Assembly: GCF_016545825.1 (NCBI RefSeq)
Contig: NC_052620.1
Span: 7,378,001 to 7,442,000 of the forward strand
DNA length: 64,000 bases
Direction of reading: 5' to 3'
Origin: Eucalyptus grandis
Lineage: Eukaryota; Streptophyta; Magnoliopsida; Myrtales; Myrtaceae
Below, piece by piece: positions 20,975 through 33,975 of the stretch; position 1 is the first letter of the stretch, and each line of letters begins with the position of its first letter. The translations under genes were made by a program, and so were the position numbers. The notes beneath the pieces are model-generated. The model saw only the letters and a list, made by a program, of their open reading frames with translations, was not told the DNA's origin and did not search any database.

Positions 20975-23900
20975 ATGAGCAACAAGTCTGCATTGGTTTG
21001 CTTTTATCACGGTGGGAAATTTGTTCGTCGCCCAATGCTTGAATATATTGGGGGAAAGATGGATTTAGTACACTTAAATATCGATTCTATGAGTCATGAA
21101 AGGTTCATAAGAGACATTGAGAATGTGGTAAGTGGTAAATTCGAAAAACTATATTTTAAGCTTCTTGAGAAATCTCTAGAAGATGGGTTGAGACATATAT
21201 ATAATGATAGCACTATTGTCGATCTAGTTTTCTATCATTTGCGACATGGATTGATTGGGGTGTATGAAGAATCTTTTGACAATATGGTAGGTGAAGGTGC
21301 TGGTCATGGTGAGGGCAATGGCGAAGGAGCTGGTGAGAGCGTTTGTCAGGGTGAGGGCAATGTTGAGGGTGCTGGTGAGGGCATTTGTCAGGGCGAGGGC
21401 ATTTGTCAAGGTGTTGGTTTAGGTGATAAGGCATTTGCTCAACATGGGTGTGATTTAGATGATGATTACTTAATAGATTAGGGTGATTATGCTGAGTTAG
21501 AGGGTGATGAATCTATGGTCGAAGTCGATTTGGAAAATGAAGACATGGACTTAGTCGATGAACTATTCTTGACTGATGATGACAATAGGGATAACAAAGA
21601 CCTTGTAGAAGGAAGGAAAAAAAATCAAGGAATTCCACAAAATGGCCACAAAGGCTTGGATTATAAGGGAACCTCTCGCAGAGTTTATACCATCTCAACA
21701 GTCTATCAGAGAATCATCTAATCCCCAACAATCTGACATAATTATTGCTGAAGGCAATTACCAAACAGACTATTACGAAACTGATGGAGATGAAAGTTTG
21801 GAATCTGATGTGGAGCCAGAAGATGAAGTTACAAGAAGGAGAAGTAGGTATCCAAGGTACGATCCTAATTGTATTGTGCATGTGTTTACTACATCTATGA
21901 TGTTTGATGATGGTAGACAATTCAAAAATGCTATCAAAAAGCATTCAGTGGTCGAGCTTAGAGAGATAAAATTTGTCAAGAATGAAAAGAAATTTGTTAG
22001 GGCAAAATGTGTTGATGTAAATTGTCCTTGGAAGATTTCTGCATCTTTTGATGTTAGAACTGGATCATTCCATGTGAAGGCTTACCATGAGAGCATACTT
22101 GTAGCATTAGTTTCACTAATAAGAGGGTCACAAGTTCTTGGTTGGCGGATCACTATTTTAGTACAGTTAGAGCAATGCCAACTATAAAAACCATTGCTTT
22201 TAAGGAACTTATTAAGGAGCAGTTGGGCTTAAATATAACTATAGATCAGTGCAAAAAAGCGAAGCTGCTTGCCTTTAAAGTTTTGATGAGAAATTATAGG
22301 AAGGAATATTCAAAGTTATGGGATCATGTGGAGGAGCTAAGAGAAACAAACCCTGGGAGTACTATTACATTGAAGGTTGAAAAGCCTGACATGCATTCTA
22401 AAGCATTATTTGAGAGAATGTACATATGTTTTGCTGCATGTAAGAAATGATTTCTTGATGGATGCAAAAAAGTTGTGGGGTTAGATGGCTGTTTTTTAAA
22501 GGGAATTTGTAAAGGGGAGATATTGTGTGCTGTTGGAAGAGATGCAAACGACCAAATGTTCCCAATTGCATGGGCAGTTGTGAGAGTTGAAAGTGGAGAC
22601 ACTTGGACTTGGTTTTTGACAAGTTTGATGTATGACCTCAATATGATAGGCACATATGGACAAGGCTGTGTTATAATTAGTGACAAGCAAAAGGTATGTT
22701 CATTATTTTATTTTTTTCAGTGTTATGCCTTGTAATAGATCACTCTTGTAGTATGTTGCTGACATTGAAATCATCTTTTTTAGGGCCTTCTTCAAGCTGT
22801 GGTGAACTTGTTGCCTTTAGCTGAGCATAGAATGTGTGCTAGACACATTTATGCTAATTGGGGCCAAAAGTATAAGGGAATACAAATGCAAAGACTATTT
22901 TGGCAATGTGCTAAGAGCAATACTATGGTGGAGTTTGATGAACACACACAGGCATTGAAGAAAATCAGTCCTGCTACGTATCATGACTTGATTCAAACAG
23001 AGCCAAAGCACTTTGGAGCAGGGCTTTCTTTACTACTGAGGTTAAATGCGACATTGTCGATAACAATTTATGTGAAGCATTCAACGGAAGAATTATTGAT
23101 GCTAGGTGTAAGTCTATTTATAGTATGTTAGAATAGATGAGAATAATGATCATGACAATGATGCATACACAAAGGGATGCCTGTGCTCGATGGAGAAGGG
23201 ATTGTGGTCCAAGAATCATTAAAAAGTTGGAAGAAAATAGAGTTGGCGCGACTTATTGCCATGTGATATGGAATGGCGATGCTGGATACGAGGTGTTGGA
23301 TAAGGGTGTTAAGTACGTAGTTGATGTGTCCAAGAGAGATTGTACTTACAGGAGGTGGCAACTTACTGGTATTCCTTGTCCCCATGCCATTTTAGCTATA
23401 AATCATAAGCGACATGATGCATATGATTATGTGAATGAGTGTTACATGAAGGTAAAGTTCTTAGTTACATATCAGAATATGATGATGCCAGTTCGGGGAG
23501 AGAAATTTTAGAAAAGAACTAATAATGAGGCACCTAAACCACTTCCGACCAGGGTGAAGCTCGGTAGGCCCAAACAGAAAAGAAGAAGGGAGGAAGGTGA
23601 GGTCGCACGTGGTATTAGAATGTCGAGAAGATGAATGAAAATGACCTGTCGAAGTTGCTCAAAGACAGGACACAACAGTTTGACATGTCCAACTAAGAAG
23701 GCTAAGACTGCAACATCACAAACACAATTACCTCGGCAAAAACTTTCAGTAAGTACTTTCATATCTATTGTTTCATGTTTATTTCATGAATAAATTTTAA
23801 ATGAATATTATTCTTTCCAGGTTAAGTGGCGTACTAGCAAAGGTACAAGTAAAAGTGCTGGTGGGACACCAATTGCTAGTGCTGCTCTTAGGACACCATT

Positions 23901-24128
23901 ATCTCATGGGAGTGTAAGTAATGTTTTTGTTAGTACTTTTGTTTTTACTAGGATAATTCTGTTGAGTAATGAAATTAACAATGTCAAGTGCAGAGTATAA
24001 GTGCCAGACAAGGCTATAGAGTTGATATACAAGTACAAGTTGAATCAACATCACAAGCAGCTGCGATTGAAGTTCCATTTAACGTAGTAGGCCCAACAGG
24101 AAAGAAGAAAAAAAAAAAGAGGAAGTAA
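20975..24128 (+). pseudogene. MuDR-family MULE transposase, broken
   Basis: A cut-and-paste DDE transposase. From ATG 20975 there is an N-terminal domain, then a Gly/Glu-rich repeat (GEGNGEGAGE, 21290-21410) and an acidic linker. The MuDR zinc-binding DNA-binding domain (FDDGRQFKNAIKKH to CVDVNCPWKISAS) spans about 21900-22070. The catalytic domain runs from about 22450: first Asp in VVGLDGCFLKG (22484), second Asp at 22682 in ISDKQK, CARHIYANW at about 22836, and Glu at 23074 in LCEAFNGRI. A SWIM zinc finger (CTYRRW...GIPCPHAI) spans about 23341-23390, and a C-terminal CCHC knuckle (CRSCSKTGHNSLTC) about 23645-23690. Introns are clear at 22694-22783 and near 23752-23820. Lesions are in-frame TAG at 21479, a frameshift near 21640-21720, a frame change near 22130, TGA at 22448, and stops at 23509 and 23632. 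The end is TAA at 24126-24128 after a Lys-rich tail. Confidence 0.88.
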
Positions 24129-24739
24129 CTCCAATTTACAAGAAGTGACGGCATTAGGAAGAAGTGTTGTGGCTATTTTTTTATTTGTCGATGATGTGTT
24201 GGTTCAATGAAGTAGTGCAGTGGCTATTTTTTGTTTGTTGCTGATGTATGGGAAATTGATCCACTCCTCCAAGTGTTGTGTGGTCTTTACTACTTTGACG
24301 TTTGTGGTGTGTGAAAGGCTACTATGGACTGGATTCTTAGTTTACTTAGGTTATGGAATTCCTGAAAAGATAATTCTCTTTATAAAAAAATCCTGAAGTT
24401 GGCTTAGAATGGGGCCATTTAATGTATTTGGAAGGAAAGAAACTCTATTTTGCATGCTGATCCCATGAACTAAATTGGTCAAATAGCTGCTTATGTTGTT
24501 ATGATAAGTGTGTTGGAGAATTGGTGAAGCCTTCCATTGGCGCACAATCGTGTTTTTCATTGATTTCTCCTAACTCATTAAAATTGATTGATTTCTCATG
24601 TGTCTTTACTCGTTAACTTATGAACTTGTCTCCTTTTCATTTCTTGCTTCTCCATGTCAATTTCTGCTCCATTCAGGTCGAATTCCTCTAATCAATGGCC
24701 ACAAAATTCAAAGTGTAACACCTCCTGATTTGCACGTTT
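24129..24739. other. MULE interior, 3' of transposase
   Basis: AT/T-rich sequence with no recognised coding content. The part to about 24330 has the look of a transposase 3' UTR (ttttttatttgtcgatgatgtg, repeated in variant form 60 bp later). Confidence 0.35.
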
Positions 24740-25860
24740 ATTAAAAGGGTGGTTGGGCAAGAAATATAGAAAAAAATGAGGTGTCGGGTTTGGATGCTAA
24801 ATTTTATATGCTCAAAAAAACAATGAGGTTTTAAACTAGGTGCATGCAAAGTTTGATGGATTAATTTTGAGTACGGGAGTATCTACGAATTTATTTTCGA
24901 AAGCTTTGAAGAAAAAAAAAAGTTGCCCAAGATTATTTCCAAAAATGGTAGTTGGGCAAGAAAATAAAAAATAAATGGGGCGTCGGGTTTGGACGCCAAA
25001 TTTTATATGCTCAATAAAACAAGGAGGTTTTAAACTAGGTGCGTGCAAAGTTTGATGGATTAATTTTGAGTGCGGGAGTATGTATGAATTTATTTTCGAA
25101 AGCTTTGAAGAAAAAAAAAAGTTGCCCAAGATTATTTCCAAAAATGATAGTTGGACAAGAAAATAAAAAATAAATGGGGCGTCGGGTTTGGACGCCAAAT
25201 TTTATATGCTCAATAAAACAATGAGGTTTTAAACTAGGTGCGTGCAAAGTTTGATGGATTAATTTTGAGTACGGGAGTATGTACGAATTTATTTTCGAAA
25301 GCTTTGAAAAAAAAAAAAGTTGCCCAAGATTATTTCCAAAAAGGGTAGTTGGGTAAGAAAATAAAAAATAAATAGGGCGTCGGGTTTGGACGCCAAATTT
25401 TATATGCTCAATAAAATAAGGAGGTTTTAAATTAGATGCGTGCAAAGTTTGATGGATTAATTTTGAGTACGGAAGCACGTACGAATTTATTTCCAAAAGC
25501 TTTGGAAAAATAAAAAAGTTGCCCAAGATTATTTCCAAAAAGGGTGGTTGGGCAAGAAAATAGAAAATAAATGGGGCATTAGGTTTGGACGCCAAATTTT
25601 ATTTGCTCAATAACACAAGGAGGTTTTAACTAGGTGCATGCAAAGTTTGATGGATTAATTTTTAGTACGGGAGCACGTACGAATTTATTTCCCAAAGCTT
25701 TAAAGAAAGAAAAAAAGAGTTGACCAAGTTTATTTCAAAAAGGATTGTTGGGCAAGAAATAGAGAAAAAAAATGAGTTGTCGGGTTTGGACGCCAAATTT
25801 TATATACTCGATAAAACAATGAGGTTTTAAAAATGAGGTGTCGGGTTTGGTAGCGTCAGT
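24740..25860 (+). repeat. Minisatellite, about 198-bp unit, between five and six copies
   Basis: The phrase gaggttttaaactaggtgc recurs at about 24825, 25023, 25221, 25418 and 25617, with a degraded start near 25818, giving a period of 196-199 bp. Each unit carries ttgatggattaattttgag, an A-run, gttgcccaagattatttcc and gtcgggtttggacgcc in the same order. Outer copies are more diverged than central ones. Because the unit is close to a multiple of three, the minus strand stays open for long stretches, but this is a by-product of the repeat. Confidence 0.93.
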
Positions 25861-25951
25861 AGCAAAAAAGAGGTAATCATCCCGCATCTGTCTAGTGTTT
25901 CCTTGAATAGAATTTGCTTAATATTCTCTTCCTGATTTTATATTTACTTAA

Positions 25952-26068
<117 letters not shown>

Positions 26069-26071
26069 TGA

Positions 26072-27180
26072 ACCAGGAATATAGTAACGAAGATTGAGCA
26101 AATGATTGTACATCCAAACTTCAAGAAAGGCAACTTGGTTTGGGAGGAGTGTAGTCTAATTGCTGCAATTGCTGTGAGATTTAGGTGATCCAATCGAGCT
26201 TTGGGAAATTAGAATGAGGAGTATATTAGGAACTCCATATACCTAACAAACTTTGTCGATCTGAACCTGAGGCAGCAACTCAAAGTAATATATTCTTCCC
26301 AAATGAGCCAAAAGCAGCAACAATACCAAAAATTCTAGGCGAGACAGAGACATTCTATGCAAGACCATCCACAAACCCATGTTAGCAATTTGCGCAGCCA
26401 TTTCAAATGAACCAGTTCAACAACCACAAACCCATTACTACAACAAACCCATGTCAACGAAATTTAAAATAAAATTCAAGTGAAATCAAGACAGCTAAAC
26501 CCTCAACATAAATATAAAGCATCGCAATTTCAAGAAGACAATGAAGGCGTTGAGTGAGCGTCAAGCAAGCGCCAGGCGAATCTGAGCGAGCATCGGATGG
26601 AGGCGTCGGGCAAGCGTTGGACGAAGACGTCAGGCCGAGCGTTGGACAGAGGCGTCGGGCCGACGCACAATAGCAAAATACATACGTATCGTTGTCAATT
26701 GGACGGACCGACGTCACTAATTCTGACAAATTTGATGATATCATCATGAATTCACTGATCTCCTCTTGTCATCAATCCCAGAAGTCCGTTAAAAAACCTA
26801 GCCACAAGAGATTGCACATTGGATGATGACCAGAAAACTTTACAAACTAGAAGTCTAAGATGAGCAACCACCAGTCACACAAGCATGGGTAGAAATTATA
26901 TCCAAATTTTTTTTAACAGAGAAACTAATTAATCACTTTCTACAAAGGTTTAAGAATAATTAGTCTTTTTAAGAGCCAAAATAACCCACGTTGTCACTGG
27001 ACTTACATCACTCGAGAGCATAGAGGATCTATAATTTTGCCTACATGGAATGCTAATTAGACCTCTTACCATTGATCTTCTCAAGAAACTTGATCACAAT
27101 TTTTGAATTATTATCCCATATGATGTTCTCACATTTCATCACATACACCCAAGAAAATATTTTTCATGTTCTGCTTTTTC
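26072..27180. other. MULE interior with coding-like scraps, otherwise nothing recognised
   Basis: A coding-like remnant lies to about 26220. A small cluster of aggcgtcgggc-type repeats at 26545-26665 is locally GC-rich. The remainder is AT-rich with no recognisable domain. Confidence 0.35.
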
Positions 27181-27189
27181 TAATGCTTG

Positions 27190-27392
27190 CAATGCACAAA
27201 GAGATTCCAGCAGATCATTAGCTGAAAAGGAATGCACATAAAAGTGATACAACATACAATCCAACCAACAAAGATGCAGTTTTTGCTATGATTGCAATGT
27301 AAGAATAGATTCCAGTAGGTCATTAGCTGAAAAGTAATGCACATAAAAGTGATAAAAATCATACAAGCCAACTAACAACGACACAAATGCAG
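27190..27392 (+). repeat. Direct repeat pair, about 100 bp each, inside the MULE
   Basis: Two tandem copies share agattccag(c/t)ag(a/g)tcattagctgaaaag and aatgcacataaaagtgata, one beginning near 27190 and the second near 27295. They differ by scattered substitutions. Confidence 0.8.
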
Positions 27393-27832
27393 CGGCACCA
27401 TTTTCACCTCAACAAACCGACTCAGAAATCTACTGCTTCTCATGCTGACACCCCCAAAACTCGAATCATGGAACCTCGTCCCCGACCAAACTCAAAGTTC
27501 CACTCATCCAAAAATGCTGATTCACTAAAATGGATAATACTAAGTGCAGAACTTCTTCTCCATTTGTCGCAACACACCAATACCTCTTCCAAACTATTAG
27601 CTCCGCAATTTTCAATCACTAAATCTCGGCCGCAAGAAAATGATTGCTTGATACGCGGTGGCCTGAGCTAAAAAGGGGTCGACGGAAAATGAATCCGAAC
27701 TCTAACTAAAGCAAACAAAACCTCTATCCTCCATCGCAATTCCTAGGCAAAACGTTTCAGAAATTTACCTGATAAAGGTAGGGCTGAAAAGGCGTCCAGA
27801 AGAACGGCGCGGCCATGGCGGAACACTTTGTC

Positions 27833-28401
27833 GTGTTCAGTGAGGTCGAATCCGGTTGCGACCTGAATCGGGTCAATCGAGTGGCGACTCGAATTGGGTC
27901 AGTCGGGTCTTCGCAATTTCGAAGGCCGAATTGTAGGGTTTGGGTAGACGAAGGGGTTGGGCTAGATTGGGGAGTCGATTCGATCAAAGAGCAACTCGGC
28001 TTGAGCAAACTCCTTGGATTTGAGTTCAAACTGAATTGATTTGGGCAGATGGGATTTGGGGTTCTTCCTCCATCGCTGAAGACGATTCGAGACAAGTGAG
28101 AAAAGGGAAAACGTAAGAGCTCTTGACAGTGCCGTTTTGTTTTGAAGGTTCTAGGGTTTTTTTTTTTTTTTTAATAAAACGCCGTCGTTTTGTTTTCAGG
28201 CATCCATGTCAGCGCCGGTCCAGCCACATGGGACGGCCGGCGCTGACTTTGTATCCACGTAGGCATTTTCCGGTCTAAATTTGCCGGAAGGACTAAATCG
28301 GCACCAAATAAAAAGGTTTAGGACTAAATCGGCACCAAAAAAAGGTTTAGAACTAAATCGGCACAGACAATAGGTTTAGAACTTTTTTGGCACTTTTCCC
28401 C
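27833..28401 (-). repeat. Right TIR of the MULE (about 569 bp)
   Basis: Reverse-complement partner of 19261-19845. It ends in aacttttttggcacttttcccc. The outer repeats of ggtttaggactaaatcggcacc mirror those of the left TIR. The terminal base differs from the left TIR. Confidence 0.88.
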
Positions 28402-28410
28402 ATTGTTATT
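28402..28410. repeat. Probable 9-bp TSD (right) of the MULE, degraded
   Basis: attgttatt; six of nine bases agree with 19252-19260. Confidence 0.5.
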
Positions 28411-30340
28411 ATCAATGGTGTAGATAGTTGCTTTGCTCAAGGGTGTAAGGCTCGCCAATTCATGTCCAGTACTCGCATACCTACTATTTGTAGATGACTT
28501 AATTTTCTTTCTGGATGGGTGTGCGAAGGAGAGTCAGAATCTTGCTGCCGTGCTTAACCAATACTGTCATGCTTCCGATCAGACTATCAACTTAAACAAA
28601 TCTGGCATCTGTTTGCTTAGAGAATCTACAAGCAACAATGGCAGATCATCTATGCATACAGATTCTCCGAAATATAGAAAAATAGTTATAACTTCAAATT
28701 GGGACATGTTAAAAAGGGAAATGTTTGCTTAGATTCTAGACTAAGCTAATAGCAAAGTTAAAAGCTGGAAGGAGAATATGCTGTCTAGAGCTAGAAAGGA
28801 AGTACTCATAAATGCCACGGTGCAATCCATCCCCACTATGCAAATTCTGTTTTTGAAGTACGTAAATCTATCTGCAGATCGATTTGAGGAAAAAAATTGC
28901 GTCATTTTGGTGAAAATCTACAGAAGGACGTAAAGGGATTCACTGGAAAAGACGAGACGTCTCAACAAGAACAAAAGATAATGGCGACTTCACCTTCCAA
29001 GAGCTGCACGACTTGAATGCTTCCATATTAGGGAAGCAAAGTTGGAGAATGCACTCCCAGCCGGAGTCTGTGGCACAGGGTTTTAGAGCCATCTATTTTG
29101 CTTACACGGACTTCTGGAAAGCGAAGTGAAGTCATGGATTATCTTGGGGTTAGCAAGTTTACTCATGGGAAGAGATCTACTAGAACCACAATTGAGATAG
29201 ACGATAGCTAACGGCTGTAGAATTGACATATGGGAAAATCAATGGTTAAATTCTGGAACTTATCAAGGCCCCATAAACAGAGGCAATCCCACGACAGTTA
29301 ACCAGCTGATCCTAAGCCAACCAAAGACATGGAATGAACTTTTGATGAGAGAAATTTCTTCAAAAGAAATGGCAGAAGAAAGTCTCGCAATTCTTCCTGG
29401 GCATGCAAACTCAAAAGACAGGCTGATATAGACACCAACGGAGAATGGACAATGCACTGTGAAGAGCGGACATGAGGGACAAGGCAAAGGACCCTAGTTG
29501 AAATCGAGGAACCTGCTTTCTCATCACACCCTGCGCCTACGACTCAATGGAGATCTTTGTGGTTTCTCGATGTGCAGCTGAAAATAAAGCATTTTTTTGT
29601 GGAACCTATTTCAAGTCGCATTACCCACGATGGAAAACCTTCATAAGAGAAAGATCTTGCCTTCGCCATTGTGCTCTATATGCAAGTGCAAACCGGAAAC
29701 TCCAGAACATATCTTTCTTCTTTGCATTTGGGAAAATCGGATACGGGCACAATGGCTTGCGCGAATCATAGCCAGATTGTCATGAATAAAATATTTGTTT
29801 AAAAATATAGTTAATCGGTCAAATTTTTATCATGCAGTCTAAAAGAAGAAGTTTCCACAATCTTTTGCCAAATCTAGAATGAAGGTAATAATCAAACTTT
29901 TGTCAAGTGAAGCCCGAATGAAGGTAATAATCAAACTTTTGTCAAGTGAAGCCCGCCACTTATGGGGTGATCCAAGCTGTGACTTCAAACTTGAAAGCTT
30001 TTAACAAGGTGCAAGAACAATTGAGTTTGAGTAGACATTATGACTCCGTATCTCGATCAGACGGATGGAAAGCGCCAAAGCTTCGAGAAATAAAAATTAA
30101 TTAAGATGGGGCCTTTTCATCACAAAAGAAGCCAGGAGCTTAGGTTTCACTATTAGTGACCATGAAGGAAACGTAATAGGAGGAAAATCACAAAGATTTC
30201 CATCTGATTCAGCTACGCAATTTGAAACCCCAGAAGTCATTCGGCTATACAAGCCAAAACCCTAGTGGTGCCAGAAGCTCTTGGTCATATCAATGGTGAC
30301 ACCAATAATAATCCACTTGCTAGGCAGGTAAGGACAAACA
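28411..30340 (+). pseudogene. LINE ORF2 remainder: RT catalytic block, zf-RVT and RNase H remnants
   Basis: Continues the plus-strand LINE after the MULE. The frame AYLLFVDDLIFFLDGCAKES (28465-28530) contains FVDD, the RT catalytic box. It is followed by ASDQTINLNKSGI and, through many stops, the thumb/linker region. A zf-RVT-like block (LFQVALPTMENLHKRKILPS, CSICKCKPETPEHIFLLC) lies at about 29600-29740. Near 30070-30230 a degenerate RNase H-like part can be read across frames (DGAFSSQKK, DHEGNVIGG, DSATQFE). All frames are broken. The 39-bp tandem duplication at 29877-29954 lies between zf-RVT and RNase H. Confidence 0.8.
29877..29954. repeat. Perfect 39-bp tandem duplication inside LINE ORF2
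   Basis: The unit beginning gaatgaaggtaataatc occurs twice head to tail (29877-29915, 29916-29954) with no mismatch by eye, so the event is recent compared with the decay of the LINE. Confidence 0.93.
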
Positions 30341-33099
30341 CATGAATGGCACTTGAATATGGGCAGTTGCGCGTGTAGCATGTGGATATCACTGCAAATA
30401 CGTCATCTCATCTATAACTGCAAGGACTAGCATATGATTATTAATGATGATGTTCAGCAATGCCACATATTCAATTGTCGGCCATTAAAAGTTGGTAGGC
30501 AATGAAGTTGTTGAAGGGGCATTTTTCTTTTTCTTTTTTTGGTCGGTATTGAAGGGGCATTGGCAAGCTGTTTTGGAGTTTAAAATTAATGAAGCAGTTG
30601 AGAACAAAGGTGCACTTTTTTGAGGTAGCGGTTACAATCTAAAAATAAGATCACAGGACACCCATTGCTACTGTTTATGAAGAATGACTAGAGGCAAGAG
30701 GAGTTATTGAGATGTGAAGGTAACCGACAGAAGTGGCTGAAGGAAATATAGACAAGTTCCGTCAAAAGGTGGGTTACCCTAAATTATTATAAATACTGCT
30801 AGTTGTCCATCAGAAGTGCCCCCAAACAAATCAAGCAGATTTACTCTTTATCTTTATTTACTTGCACTTTATCTTTTTTAGTTGTAACTTTCAAATCTGC
30901 ATCATCAATTAAATTGTGGCGTATATCTTTATGTTGGGTACTGCATCGACAATTAAATTCCGAGATTGTATCTTTATATTCTCAAGCTGTGACATGGATT
31001 AAATTCTATCTAACTTGTTTACACCTTGTCACGTTATTGAGTTCGTAATTCTTAGGCCTTGTCATCAATTAGATTCTAACTTGATTTGAGATTGTGCAGT
31101 GCTTTTAGGATTGAAGAAGTTAGATTCCTATTTGCCTATGATATTTTTTGTCCAAAATTGTTGCAGATGCCTAGTTTCCTTGAATAAAAACTGAAGAACA
31201 ATTTTCAGTGAAAACTATTTGGTGGTAGGAAAATTCTAGCGAAACAATCATCCAATAAAGAGAGCAAATGTCGAAAATGGATACTAAAATTGTCTTCGAA
31301 GTGCTAAATGGGTCAGGGAGTGCTTCTTGGATTATTTAGCAAGCAGTACAAGATTGTAGAAGCTTCACTAACGAATGGCGAACTTTTCATTAGCGACACA
31401 GAAAAAAATTAGAAGCAACTGTATAAGAGATCGGTATAATAAACTAGAAAGGAGATGGATGTTTCGTGCAACAGAAATTCATTTCTTAGGGATGAAAAAA
31501 TTAAGGGAAGCTCACTCCATTACTGTGAGCTCTTATCTGATTTGACATGTGATACTTGAAAATGGATGAATCAAATCACAAATGATTGACGTAACGAACC
31601 ACAAATTATTGATGATTTTGCTTTGACAATGCGGCAATTCAATAATCCATACTCGATGTCATTATCGAATGTACCAATAAAGCAAGATTATCTCAAAATG
31701 TTATACTCGTGAGTGTCACCAAGCTACCAATAAGTCAGCGGTCAGCGTTGGGAAGTTACATCCACCATCAAATTCACACGTAGGACTGATATTTAGTTGG
31801 ATTAAGACAAAAATAATTAAGTTAAAATGATGTTAATTTTGAAAATTCATACCTTTAGCATAGTCGGGGTCATGAAAATAGCTTATTTTGGTAATTTGCT
31901 TATTCAACTTTTTCAAGTTGGAGAGCATGATTGTGCATCTCCTACTGACATTAGGAGTGTGGACCATAATTTTTTATGAAACCGTGGACAATAGTTTAAA
32001 TGCATTAATAGGTTTCTTGAGTAAAAAGATTATAGAAGTAGGCAGAATAACTTCATCATTTGTTGACAGAGATGGTTGTATACTAGGAAAAAGATAAGAT
32101 TATGGCTCAAGATTAATAAGATATTTAAGCGAGGAGAATCAAAAGATTAGAGCTGTATAAATAGACAAATAATTGGTCATTCTCTTTATTAGTGGACGCA
32201 CCAGGATATTTTGGATTCAATATGATAAATGGTAGGTTAGGTAGGAATTATGTAATTCACTTAGATGAAAATGCACATCTTTTGTCATAACTTAACTTAT
32301 AAGGAAAATTGATGGATCAAATCATAGATTTCTAATGATTTTGCTCAATTGAAATTGCGGATGCTGCAAATTGATGATCAATATTCAATGTCATTATTGA
32401 ATATGCTAGTAAAATGCAGGAGAAGAACACCAGAAATGCCAAAAAGTCATCTACAGTGCTCATTTTAGTGCCAAAAGTTTTCGAGAGCTCATGTAAATGC
32501 CAAAGTTTTTTAGAACAATCTTTTCAGTGCTAACTTTGATCTATATGGCCAGAAATCTGATGTAGCTTTTTTTTTAATTAATTTCTTAAGCCGACAAGGC
32601 TCACCGGAGGGTCTAGTCAACATCTAGAGCAAGAAACGATGTCATCCAATAGCTTTCCTCAAAATAAAAACCCTAAATCGCCAAATTATTAAATAAAAAA
32701 AAAAAAAGCCCCATTTTCAAAACCTAACCGGCTATTGAATGAATCCTCCCACCTCAATACACCATGTTCTAGTAGCCCACGAAGAAGCTGCTCCACCGAC
32801 TCATCCTGAGCTCCGCAGTCATGAGGGCCCAACCCACTCCTTGATAATAGAGAAGGTCAACTCTCAACTTCAACTTTGGTCTAAGAACTACAAAACGAGG
32901 AATCAAGACACTCTCTCGTATATGGACAATGATGGAGTTGCAATTTGTGACAAGATCAAGGATAGAAAGGTTAGTTATCACTGTCAGTGGGAATCAAAGC
33001 GAACGAATAGATTCCGAAAGCAGTTTCATCACTTTGTAACTTCTGGCCGTGAAGTAGAGTAAAACAGAGCGCGCCTCACACTCTTCCGAAATCAGTTGG
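30341..33099. other. AT-rich intergenic region with minor dispersed repeats
   Basis: No supported gene. Two related segments, about 31590-31685 and 32315-32410, share ttgatgatt, a gcgg..gc core and ca(t/a)tgtcattat(c/t)gaat, so they look like two copies of one old repeat. Around 32415-32560 the sequence runs through gccaaaa-type phrases separated by about 30-40 bp, resembling one end of a MULE TIR with no partner found. The frame at 32739-33062 has no recognised domain. Confidence 0.4.
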
Positions 33100-33975
33100 T
33101 GGTGATGGCGAACGAAGGTCAGATCAACAAGGAAGATTCTTTGTTGCGAAAGTCAAGCGATCAAACAATAATATAGACAGAAGAAGAAAATAAATCAGAT
33201 ATCAGATTTACGTAGTTTGTTCGTACAGACCTATATCCACGGGGAGAGCAGCGACGAATTTCACTATAGATCAAGCGATACAAGGAGATTACATACTCAA
33301 GTTACTCAAACACTTTCTCGATGTTTCTCAAGCCCTAATTACACCCAACAACGCATGCAGTGTTTAACCCCGAAATTCCTCAAGAAATAATCTCTCAATC
33401 TCACGAAGAAATTACACGCAAATTTTACCACAAAATTTAATTGGCTTGAACACTAAATCTTCTTTGATGTAATTCATGAACAAAAATGACACAAAAAAAT
33501 CCCTCCCAAGCACTCGACGATGAGATGGCGCTTCAAGACCAATTATTCATGATCAACCTCTTACCACCCACAGCCACAAGTCTATATATATATAAGTGAG
33601 ACCCTTATTCTTTTGTCAACTTTTCATAGGATTTTGTTTCCTATCTTAAACAATTTTATCCAAAACATATCTCTGTATGTTTTAAACAAAATCAAAATCC
33701 AAGTAAAAGTTGGACTTTCCTATTTTAGCGATCAAATTCTCCAACGCGGATTCGAATTTTGGGAAGTTGATCTTCGGATCTTCTTTGCTCTATTTCGAAT
33801 GTCCGCAACATATCCAATTCGGAATATTCAGACTTTCGCATTGGGCTCAAACTTGAGACATATTTTAACATTCTTAGTGACGAAAAAGCCGACAATCAAA
33901 GCTAACAATGGTGTGTTGAGCTGGATCCGAGTTCTTTAGGTGCTCGAATCGCAAAATAGAGAGTAGAGCATGACA
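33100..33975 (-). mobile_element. Possible degenerate solo LTR of a copia element
   Basis: The segment atttacgtagtttgttcg...tatatccacggggagagcag...tttcactata resembles in layout the matching part of the intact copia LTR (tttatagtggttcggc...ctacgtccac...ttccactatg). It is followed by ctttctcgatgtttctcaagcc. Plausible ends are tgttgcgaaag at 33142 and catgaca at 33975, but I find no TSD and no paired LTR, so this is a layout-based suggestion. Confidence 0.35.

Noticed and set aside
24836..25595. Long open frames on the minus strand, hydrophobic and repetitive
   Set aside because: They are products of the 198-bp tandem array, whose period is near a multiple of three; the protein is merely the repeat translated.
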